This document shows, piece after piece, positions 38,201-45,782 of a DNA stretch of 64,000 bases (position 1 is its first letter; the number at the start of each line of letters is the position of its first letter). Made by a program: the position numbers and the translations under genes. Source of the stretch: Cucumis sativus (lineage: Eukaryota > Streptophyta > Magnoliopsida > Cucurbitales > Cucurbitaceae); the NCBI RefSeq assembly GCF_000004075.3, contig NC_026657.2, positions 35,140,732 through 35,204,731 of the forward strand. The letters run 5' to 3'. Below the pieces are notes generated by a model. That model was not told where the DNA came from. It did no database searches and saw nothing but the letters and a program-made list of their open reading frames with translations.

Positions 38201-39555
38201 GCAGGGGTCCAAAGCCCTCTCAAATTTGAAACTGTTAGCTGCAGCACTAGTCCTTTTTGCCTCCCTCTGGAAAAATGGTGGAATGAAATTAGTTGGGGGT
38301 TGGCCAGACTTTACGTTGGATCATTAGCCTAATTCCTAAAGCAGCAAAGGAGCATATTATAATCTGGAACAAGAAAACGCTAGGTAACCTTATATTTCTT
38401 CAAGAACAAACTTGGCTAGTGGATTCAAAGAAATACACCACCTCATAGAGGAAGGGAGAGCTTTCAACCATAGAAGAGCTGAACATGGACTTCTTTCAGA
38501 GAAGTTATAAAACCTCAAGAGGATGAGAAGTCAAGTCCTTGCCACTATGTTGTGAACAATAGAAAAAAATTTCTGAACTTGAAGATTCGAATAGAGAATT
38601 GAAGTTTGGCTATGGGAGGAAACCATCATGGGGTGGGGAATTGACCTTTAAGATGATAATATGTAGCGTATCCACTAAGGCTTGTGGGAGAGGCCGTTAT
38701 GTTTTTCAAAATTTCATGGAATGGACAAAAAGCATAAGATTAATTCCTCAGGCAATGCAATAAAAGTAAATTGTGGACAAATATTGGGTCAGGATAAGAT
38801 GCAATGGATGATGGACAATTAAGGTGAACACTATAGGCTCTGTTTCATCGACCAACCTCCATCCCTACAGTCTACTGTTGTTAATAAGAACTTGACCGAA
38901 GCATAATGGAAGACCAAATATGAGTATCCAAAAGAAAATGAGGTTTCCATTAGAGCACTTCAGCAAGATGGTTCAACATTGGGTTTAGATCCATCTCATA
39001 TAAGCTATGTTTAGAAGTTAGAGCAATAACTTTTGGATCTCTAAAAGGTAAACGGACTTAAATTCCCAACAATAAAATGCGTGTTCGAGTGATTGATTTG
39101 ATATGTACTAACTACTAAGAACTGACTGTATAAGCAAATAAATAAACCCCATCCTACGAGTCAATGTGCGATGGAAAGTTCACAGAAACCACAGTAACTT
39201 TGAGAGCATAAAGAAGCAAGATAGGGGAAAACCTTCTTATCCTTAATCTCACTGGACTGAATCCATGTCTTGATTTGGTCCCTATATCTCTGAAGCTTCT
39301 TTATCTCCTTCTTCAAGTCCGCCTCAAATTTCTCCTTCTGATTGGAATTGTCGGTATCATAAACCTAGAAACGAGACAAACACGAAAAAGTAAAGACCCA
39401 ACTCAAAATTTACAGGCAAAGCTCACATTCTCGGAAGCGAGTGAGTGGATGGGGAAATGAACCTTGTTCCAAATGCTGTCAAAAACGTCAACCCCTTCTT
39501 GGACCTTCTTGAGAACTCGGTCAATTTCCCCTTGGAGCTTTCGACTCGCACCCAT
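14241..39555 (-). CDS. NOT3: CCR4-NOT transcription complex subunit 3 (NOT3)
   Basis: Sixteen coding exons, all phase-compatible, add up to about 900 residues: 39555-39463, 39364-39233, 36936-36799, 32380-32330, 31170-31081, 30986-30840, 27626-27516, 23409-23353, 22902-22171, 21608-21441, 18249-18081, 15865-15714, 15261-14983, 14905-14771, 14699-14518, 14307-14241. Exons 1-6 encode the N-terminal Not3 coiled-coil domain (starts [19 protein letters not shown]; also [20 protein letters not shown]). The middle (exons 8-12) is low-complexity Ser/Thr/Gln-rich with a seven-Gln run. Exons 13-16 encode the NOT2/3/5 (NOT box) domain ([41 protein letters not shown] before the stop). In the CCR4-NOT deadenylase this subunit scaffolds mRNA decay and translational repression. 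The order and content match Arabidopsis NOT3. The span (25.3 kb) is unusually long because introns 2, 3, 6, 7, 10 and 11 hold retrotransposon debris; the exons themselves look intact. Confidence 0.95.
16259..17990. mobile_element. Degenerate LINE (non-LTR retrotransposon) fragments in NOT3 intron 11
   Basis: On the minus strand, 17640-17600 reads [12 protein letters not shown], the reverse-transcriptase catalytic box (ADD), and 17200-17040 reads [18 protein letters not shown], the segment downstream of the RT core in plant L1-like LINEs. Stops and frameshifts interrupt it. On the plus strand, 16271-16336 reads [13 protein letters not shown], the motif that opens the C-terminal zf-RVT region of the same element class. 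The opposite orientations mean at least two fragments or a rearranged copy. Nothing here is functional. Confidence 0.75.
18250..20259. other. NOT3 intron 10, 3' part: unassigned, probably old repeat DNA
   Basis: No exon is needed here, since exons 10 and 11 join in frame without it. A minus-strand frame at 19669-19256 is open for 137 codons and rich in charged residues, but I do not recognise it. Its position ahead of a LINE tail suggests a retroelement relic; that is inference. Confidence 0.35.
20260..21122 (+). mobile_element. LINE 3' fragment (zf-RVT region plus 3' tail) in NOT3 intron 10
   Basis: The plus strand encodes the C-terminal zf-RVT region of a plant [21 protein letters not shown], then VCPLCLAA, continuing after a frameshift near 20504 as GSNCWLEPF. 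It is followed by a 3' untranslated tail containing GCTAAGGGGGTGTCAACCT (near 20980) and a run of about 12 A (21113-21124). The same tail occurs in other NOT3 introns. It is antisense to NOT3. Frameshifts show it is dead. Confidence 0.8.
23840..24213 (+). mobile_element. LINE remnant with endonuclease-like start and poly-A tail, NOT3 intron 7
   Basis: From about 23850 the plus strand has the decayed pattern QESRREYFD ... SSKDVGWSF, which resembles the start of the LINE apurinic endonuclease domain. About 180 bp later comes a LINE 3' tail ending in AATAAAGAGGCTTGTTTCC and ten A (24204-24213). A 5'-end piece sitting directly before a tail implies an internal deletion or two fragments side by side. 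Confidence 0.55.
24744..25229 (+). mobile_element. Nested, 5'-truncated LINE tail with 9 bp target-site duplication
   Basis: A 486 bp segment interrupts the RT frame of the surrounding LINE. It is flanked by the direct repeat AATGGAGGA (24735-24743 and 25230-25238). It ends in the shared LINE 3' tail (ggcactaaggaggtgtcaac at about 25081) and a short A run (25221-25227). Removing the segment and one repeat copy rejoins GFGYKWRTW, the conserved reading of this region, which strongly supports an insertion by target-primed reverse transcription. Confidence 0.85.
25699..25904 (+). mobile_element. Short LTR followed by a tRNA-Met primer-binding site (TRIM or copia fragment)
   Basis: A 194 bp segment begins with TGTTAGAATTAG (25699) and ends with TTTCAACA (25892), immediately followed by TGGTATCAGAGC (25893-25904), the standard primer-binding site for initiator-Met tRNA in plant copia and TRIM elements. 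LTRs this short are typical of TRIMs. I find no second LTR or coding region in the window, so this is a partial element. LINE coding pattern is seen on both sides (before 25680 and after 26000), so it probably inserted into the LINE. Confidence 0.7.
26145..26168. repeat. Homopolymer run of 24 G
   Basis: Twenty-four consecutive G on the plus strand inside the LINE relic of NOT3 intron 7, in otherwise AT-rich DNA. On the NOT3 transcript strand it reads as C. It may be real or a sequencing/assembly artefact. Confidence 0.95.
28892..29031. repeat. Tandem duplication, 2 x 70 bp
   Basis: Two adjacent 70 bp copies start with AGATGACAGAG and end with AAGAACATTCAGGT, with a handful of mismatches between them. 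They lie in NOT3 intron 6. Confidence 0.9.
29635..29800 (-). mobile_element. LINE 3' tail, minus orientation, NOT3 intron 6
   Basis: On the minus strand this reads the shared tail pattern (tgtactttgagca ... tctcattt ... aatgaagaggctcgtttcc, then A-rich), as seen at 21090, 24180, 25200 and 34770. Only the tail is preserved. It is in the same orientation as NOT3. Confidence 0.6.
33066..33960. mobile_element. Inverted pair of LINE 3' ends, NOT3 intron 3
   Basis: The minus strand from 33960 down reads a decayed LINE zf-RVT region and, at 33290-33070, the C-terminal pattern [19 protein letters not shown] followed by a tail of about 13 A. Between about 33370 and 33712 the plus strand carries the same element end, with [19 protein letters not shown] and its own A-rich tail. 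So two copies of the same LINE 3' end lie in opposite orientation, the plus copy apparently inside the minus one. An RNA from either strand could fold back on itself. Confidence 0.75.
34760..34925 (-). mobile_element. LINE 3' tail, minus orientation, NOT3 intron 3
   Basis: Read on the minus strand: GGGCACTAAGGGGGTGTCAG at about 34900, then AGTTGAGATGT, tgtattttgagca, and AATGAAGAGACTTGTTTCC followed by A-rich DNA. This matches the tails at 20980-21126 and 25081-25227 over about 150 bp. Confidence 0.75.
35065..35282 (-). mobile_element. Possible LTR remnant, NOT3 intron 3
   Basis: On the minus strand the sequence from 35282 begins TGTTGAAGGAAATTAGGG and is AT-rich, like many plant copia LTR starts. 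I see no matching partner LTR, primer-binding site or coding domain, so this is a weak call. Confidence 0.3.
35930..36230 (+). mobile_element. LINE 3' tail, plus orientation, NOT3 intron 3
   Basis: The plus strand has the LINE tail pattern (tgtatctttggctcttt ... agcattagactctttt ... atcaatgaaaagtattatag) ending in an A-rich stretch, comparable to the sequence near 21230-21340. It is diverged and short. Confidence 0.45.
36289..36428. repeat. Tandem duplication, 69 + 71 bp
   Basis: Two adjacent copies of a unit starting GAAAGATTAAAGAC and ending TGTGTG...CATATATATAGT. They differ by a few substitutions and small indels. NOT3 intron 3. Confidence 0.9.
37015..37850 (-). mobile_element. LINE 3' fragment (zf-RVT region), NOT3 intron 2
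   Basis: The minus strand encodes [19 protein letters not shown] (37833-37775), then [31 protein letters not shown] and the zinc motif CILC ... LDHLLREC (about 37460-37400), the C-terminal region of a plant LINE ORF2, with a frameshift between the two open pieces. The 3' tail near 37020-37060 resembles that at 33070-33120. The sense orientation matches NOT3. Confidence 0.8.
38560..39010 (+). other. Degenerate coding relic, unassigned, NOT3 intron 2
   Basis: Plus-strand frames stay open for long stretches with protein-like composition (for example [27 protein letters not shown]) but are interrupted by stops and shift frame. I do not recognise the family. Given the LINE pieces around it, a retroelement N-terminal ORF is the likeliest source, but this is inference. 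Confidence 0.3.
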
Positions 39556-42435
39556 GACAGAAGTAGAGATGTAGATTTCAAGAATGAATTGGCCAAAAAC
39601 AAGAAGGTGGAGGATGGGAATGGAAGGGCCGATGAACAATCGGATTGGCTCAATCCCAGCCGGGTCTTTCTTGTTTCGTATGTATGTACGGGCATCGGTT
39701 GCAAAGAAGATGATCGATTGAGAAGACACAAAAGACGGTCAGTGTAAATAAAGGCGCGATCGCCTACTCACTCCGCACCATACTATTTTCTTTTAACATC
39801 AATTTTACATTCTACCTCAAAATTAACTTAAATATTTAAAAATATACCAAAATTCAAATAAGTTTACAAAGTTAGTGGTAAAGTTACGCTAAATAAACTT
39901 AATTTTAAGAAACAAAATAATTACCAAGCAAGACCAAATCACATCACCATTTACAATTTTAGTTTAGTTTAATTATTTACAAGAGTTTTATTAAAATATA
40001 AAGATTATTTACGAGGTTTTATCTATGTCAAAGTGAGCTTCGTGGTAATTAGATTAAAAATGTATATAGATAATAAGTTTTAACTTTCTCTAAATAATAG
40101 GTACCAAATTTACTATTTAATCACTTAACATGGAAATCTAGAAAATCCACACCATCTTATGTTAACATAAAACAAATGTGGTTACCAAATCAGAATTCTC
40201 ACACCATGAAAGTCTTGGACTCCCACAAAACAAACAACCCCTCAAATTTTAATCAATACTTATGTAAGCGATGTGTGCCAAAACAGCAACTTATTGGTAC
40301 AAGTATATGTATAATCCCAACGGGTATTATAGAATGGAACATATTTCAAGTATCAAATTCCTAACGAAGAGAGTACATAGTTTGGTGAAGTATGTTGAAC
40401 GGAAGAGGAAGCATGCAATAAGGTATATTTGAGACACTTTTAAGTAATTAAACACATATTTGATCATTCAAAACTCGAGTTAAGAAGCATTAATTCTATG
40501 AGACGGTTAAATTGAGCTAAATTCTCATTTCTACATCTTCTTAGGTTTCAAACATGTGATACTCTAACGATGAAATGAAAGCTTTGTATCTATGTGTTTG
40601 CTTTCGCTCAAAGCTTAGGTTGATGACACACTTAAATTAGCATGTCACACACCTATGATAGCATACCATTAGAAGGTTTTATTTGTAAAGTTCTTAGCTG
40701 GTTTCAAAGAGTTGAATCTAGATTTGTGTATCCATGTATGAAGATAATATTTTCCATCTTTTTCTTCATCTTAAAATTTTATTGTAAAAGTTGCTTTCGA
40801 TTATAGAAAAGAATTGTTGTAACGGCTTCATCTTCAATATTGAAAAACGATCGTTGAACAAGATTCGACTTTAAGCCAATAAAAAAAAGTCGAGTTTATA
40901 ATGATATGCAGTAGAGAAACATATAAAATAGGGTAGACCAATTGTGTCGAACCACCGTACACTTCCAGTGTCATTTTCTATATCTCTTTCCTATTAATTG
41001 TTATAATTTATTTTAAAGTTAATTGCTCACATTTTTATATTTAGGTTGGTTGAATTTTCTTTGAAGATTTCTTTTACCAATTTCGTTATGAAAATTAAAC
41101 GTGGATTTGTAATACATTTTCAAGTGGTTAAATTATAGAGTAGAAAAATTTTCAATTTATACCCATGAATTTTGGAGTTTGTATCAATTTAAACCACAAA
41201 CTCTTACAATTGTATCAATTTAGACTCTAAACCTATATAGTCGTATCAATTTATGTTTTACTTGAACAAGCTTATGAAAGTTGAGGGTTTAAATTGATAC
41301 ATGCATAAAAGTTCAAAGTTTAAATTGATTTATTTATGAAAGTTTAAGATTTAAATTAATACAACAACGGTTAGTTGGAAGTTTAAATGGATACAATTCT
41401 TAAAAGTTCTAAGGATTAAATAATTGATACAATTGTTAGTTTAGTTTAAGGTTTAAATTGATACAATCTCAAAGTTTAGAAGTATAAATTAACATTTATC
41501 ATATAAAATAAATTGCTTCGAAAAAACAAAATCACGTGCTTAACAACCCACTTAAAATTAATTTTGAAAACAGGAGTTTATAAAGGAAGGTTTGTGATAA
41601 ACACTTACAATCGAACTTTTAGAAAAACAAATTTTAAGTGTTTAATGGTTAGTCTCTCTTAATTTGTGTGAAGAACTCTATGCACCACCTCTAGCAATCA
41701 TCATCGACCAACCTCTAGTTGTTGTCTCCAACAACCACCATCGGCCAACTATTTGGCCACCATCTCCGGCAACCATCGGTCGCCAACCTTTGACCAACAC
41801 CGCCACCCAACATTCCCACCAATTTCTTATTACCCATATAAAGCAACCTAAAGCCACAATTTTTAGCAATCAGCCTATCATCATTGGTCAACCTTAGAAA
41901 ACCATGGGCATCCGTCAACCGACCTCCGAGCACCACTTTTTTTAGCAATATTCAAGGGCCACCTTCAACCACCATTCTCAGCGACGATGGGTAAACTTGA
42001 ACCATCATTTCCACCGAAAATAATTTTTAGTATATAACAAATCAAACAAACTTTTGAATTCAAACACAATTATTTTAAAGGTTAAAAACTATGTTAAAAT
42101 AAAAAAAGTGTTTTTTAAAAAACTTTTTTCCTAATTGGCACTAAATTGGAGGTTTGAATTAAATTGAATTCTTGAATTTGTTCATGCACACTTTATTAAT
42201 TGGAAGCAGCCAATGTTTATGTGTGAGATTATTCTTTTAAGTTATTTATTAGCAAAAAATGTTAATTTGTTTAATTGACCCACATTTGAAAACCTGTTTT
42301 AATTAGTCTTGACAAACTCGTTCACTATACTACATGTTTAATTGGACCTATAACATTGAATTTCTATAAATTATCATTAAGTATTTAGGTTAGCAATGAA
42401 AATTGTTGATAACTTTGTCCAATGCTATGCTTAGG
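39556..42435. other. Intergenic region upstream of NOT3
   Basis: Holds the NOT3 promoter and leader near 39556-39780. No gene is recognisable. The stretch 41660-41990 is CAAC/CCACC-rich low-complexity DNA that creates misleading open frames. A degenerate repeat of a GTATCAATTTAAA motif lies at 41170-41475 and is listed separately. Confidence 0.5.
41170..41475. repeat. Cluster of GTATCAATTTAAA-type motifs in both orientations
   Basis: The motif, or its complement TTTAAATTGATAC, recurs about eight times with small changes: three copies in one orientation first (about 41190, 41213, 41243), then several in the other. Further copies lie near 44065 and 44155, on the far side of the fold-back element. 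Confidence 0.6.
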
Positions 42436-43962
42436 ATCTTTTTTAAAAATAATGTAAAATTTAAAACATATGTGAGTTGAGGTGAAGTGGACTCTACATC
42501 TTCTATTTTTTTTCCTTATTTTTATATATATACTATCATGGATCTTACATTTTTTTTATTTTCTCATTATTTATATACGTAGGTCCCACATATTTCTCTT
42601 TTTTCATTATTTATATATATATACCCACATATAATAATATATATATTTCTAAATTATTAAACATTAAACATTCAAATTCTAAAAATATATTTCTTTATTA
42701 TATTAATTTATTTTTTTATTTTTCTTTATTTATATTTAAATATCATATTCTTCGATCTTCAACTTTTCTTATTAAATTTATTTTTCTAATTTAATTTAAT
42801 TATTTCTTAATCAAAATTATACATATATATTTTTTTTCAATTTTTAATTTTTTTAAAAATAAACTAATATATTAACAAAATATGTTGTTAAAAATATATT
42901 AAACAAATAATAATAATAATAATAATTGAGAGAAGTTAAAATTACTCAAATAATAATAATAATAATAACACTTGTGGTCATCAATGCACATTGATAATTG
43001 AATAAAAAAAATTCATGTTTATGGCAAAAGAAAAAAAAACAAGAATTGGTTCGATTACAAATTTAAAACTTAACGAATAATTTTTTATTGCAAATTTGTT
43101 ATTATTATTATTTTTAGAGTAAGCTTCAACTTCTTTCAACTATTATTATTATTTTGTTTTGTTTGCTTCAACTTCTTTCGATTGTTATTATTATTTTGTT
43201 TTGTTTAATATATTTTCTAATAACATATTTGGTTAATATATGTGTTTTCTTAGCAAGAAAATCAGAAAAAGATATATAATTTTGGTTAAAAAATAATTAA
43301 ATTAAATTAAAAAAGATGAATTAATAAGAAAAATTGAAGATTGAGATATTTAGTTTATATATATACATTAATTTTTTTTTATTCAATTAGTAATGTGGAT
43401 TGATTTATTATTATTATTATTTTGAGTAACTTCAACTTTTTTTAATTATTATTGTTACTATTTTCATTTGTTTAATATATTTTTTAATAACATATTTCTT
43501 TAATATTTGGATTTTAAACAAAATATTGAAAATTGGAAAAAAAATGTATAATTTCGATTAAGTAATAATTAAATTAAATTAGAAAAAATGAATTTAATAA
43601 GAAAAATTAAAGATTGAGATATTTAAATATATATAAAGAAAAAATAATAAATTAATTGAATAAAGAAAGAAAGAAATTTTTAGAATTTGAATGTTTAATA
43701 TATGTATATCATATTACATGTGGGTATGTATATATAAATAATGAAAAAAATTGAAATTTGTGGGACCCACATATTAAATAATAAGAAAATAAAAAAATGT
43801 GGGCTCCAATGTAATATATATAAAAATAAGGAAAAAATAAAAGATGTAGGGTCCACGACATGGAAGTCGACTTTACCTCAACTCACCTATTTTTAAAATT
43901 AGTTTTGCAACCAATCTATTTTTGACGTATGTTTCAAATTTTACATTATTTTTAAAAAAGAT
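42436..43962. mobile_element. Fold-back transposon with ~590 bp terminal inverted repeats (MULE-like)
   Basis: The left arm (42436 to about 43018) starts ATCTTTTTTAAAAATAATG. The right arm (about 43366 to 43962) is its inverted counterpart with moderate divergence and small indels, including about 35 bp near 43897-43931 missing from the left arm. Between them, about 43100-43363 is a further partial copy in right-arm orientation. The element is flanked by CTATGCTTA (42425-42433) and CTATACTTA (43965-43973), an 8-of-9 match consistent with the 9 bp target duplication of Mutator-like elements. No transposase frame is present, so it would be non-autonomous. The superfamily is inferred from the flank length and long arms only. 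Confidence 0.8.
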
Positions 43963-43973
43963 GTCTATACTTA

Positions 43974-44664
43974 TGTTAACTTAATTTCAAGAGACTATTG
44001 AGAAAATAATATTCATTTAAACTTAAAGTTTGCATAAATTAAATTTAAACTCCAAACTAATAATTGTATCAATTTAAGCTCTAAAATTTTGTAATCGTAT
44101 TAATTAGATTTTTTTATTATATTTGATTTGGATACACTTTTAAAATTCAGAATTTAAATTGATACGTTTACTAAAGTATAAAATGATATTTAGAAAATAA
44201 TTTTATAATAGTTCATTAGACTTAAAAGCAAGTCAATGATACAATATTCCATGCAACCATTCATGACTTGATGGAGTAAACTAGGGGTGTACAAATATGG
44301 GTTGAATCTTAATAATTCAAACTACCCAACATATTATAAGGATTGGGTTGGGTCTCGAGTTGGAGGGTTGAAAAATTCGGTTCAATCCAATCCAACCCGA
44401 ATTAATATAATATATAAATAAATAAGTATAAATATAAATATAAATAAATAAATAAATATATATATATTATTTTTAATAAAAAACAAATTTGAGGTATACA
44501 AATCTTGAATTTATTGTATGAAAGTTTGAATTATGTAGGTTTGAAATTTAAATGTAACAATTTCAAACTTTTATAACCATTAGAAACTAGAAAACCAGAT
44601 TTTTTTTATAAAAAAATTTATACAGGGATAGTTGCAAATTTAGCAATTAAATTCAAACTTTCAC
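43974..44664. other. AT-rich spacer between fold-back element and polygalacturonase pseudogene
   Basis: No gene is visible. It contains two more copies of the GTATCAATTTAA motif (about 44065, 44155), an AAAT/ATAA-rich stretch at 44405-44470, and the downstream side of the pseudogene. Confidence 0.4.
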
Positions 44665-45782
44665 TCATTTGCTTCCATCTCCAGGTGAGATGCAATCATC
44701 TCCTATTGCTATTCGAGATTTTAAGATTTAGATCCCAATTGATCAACCAATGTGTATTTCATCTCTGTTGAGACTATCTTCTGGTGCAATTATGTTGGCA
44801 CCTTGGAATGTGAGGTTGTTGCACCCTAGGATGTTGACATGAAAGTTTTTGCTATCGAGTGTGATGTTATTCTCCTCACAATTGAATTGGTAATGAAGTT
44901 GAATCTTAAACTTTGCTCATTTAATATGTGATCAATAAGTCGTGTTAGAGGTAGGGTGAGAAAGCTAAGCACAAACTATCAGGGAGGGATGAAAATTATG
45001 AGTTTTCTCCATCTATATGGTCTTGATTTTTTTTAAAAAAAAGAAGTAGCTCTTTTGTCTAATTTTTTAGGGTTAAATTTTGTTCAATATTTAATTTTTT
45101 AATCATTATCTATGATATTAAGAATATATTTACCAAATTGTAAAAATGAAAACAATAGAGAACAAAATCTAACAAACCACTTTAGAATGAACAAAGACGA
45201 ATGGGGTTAATGAATAGAAAAACATAAGGTATAGAACTTACAACAGGGTGGTTAGCACAATCTATACGTTTATGGCAATCATTCTTTTTCCAACCTGCCT
45301 TTCCTTGGCCATAAAAAACTCCTCCACCTGTTAGTGTCATTCTATCAACATATGAAACAGTAATCCAACTATCTCCATGAGAGTGTTTTAGCCTGCAATG
45401 TTCCACGAACTCGAATTTCAATAAGGCTCTTGCAAGGGCCTTTAAATTCTCCTTCTCTATCTTTAAATATTTCATTTGGAATAACCACTGCACTTGGACG
45501 AACTGATGCACATGCATCATTCCATGCATCTTTCAAAGCCTATTAGGTAACAAAACTACAAAAGTCAGCAAAAATAATTAATTAATTTATTAAGTGATCA
45601 TCACTTTGATATATACTTTTATCGTGTGTTTATACCTTAGTGACATCAGCACCGGACACAATATTACCATACTTCCTCAAAGGAAAAATAATGCCAACAT
45701 GAGATTGAGACTCAATAGTAAATGGTAGCAATGACATCAAGAATGTAGTAACCAATAAGTTTGAATGCTTAATCACACCCAT
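44665..45782 (-). pseudogene. Polygalacturonase (GH28) pseudogene
   Basis: Exon 1 (45782-45636) encodes a signal peptide and mature start (MGVIKHSNLLVTTFLMSLL ... KYGNIVSGADVTK). Exon 2 (45539-45242) continues ALKDAWNDACAS, EFKGPCKSLIEIRVRGTLQA, then needs a frame change near 45380 to reach SWITVSYVDRMTLTGGG and YGQGKAGWKKNDC; its length (298 nt) is not compatible with an intact frame. Exon 3 (from about 44920) has LRFNFITNSIV, then a frame change to LDSKNFHVNILGCNNLTF and APEDSLN, with in-frame stops near 44743 and 44728, and the catalytic motif GDDC at 44703-44692. The C-terminal part with the family's HG and RIK motifs is missing. The order and motifs fit plant exopolygalacturonases, which degrade pectin and are often pollen-expressed. 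With frameshifts, stops and truncation it should be non-functional. Confidence 0.85.

Noticed and set aside
41664..41948. Overlapping open frames on both strands rich in His/Pro/Thr or Trp/Gly/Val
   Set aside because: They stem from CAAC/CCACC-type low-complexity DNA, are open on both strands, and show no family motif.
43040..43050. GGTTCGATT resembling a tRNA T-loop
   Set aside because: No surrounding acceptor, anticodon or D arm; it lies in the loop of the fold-back element.
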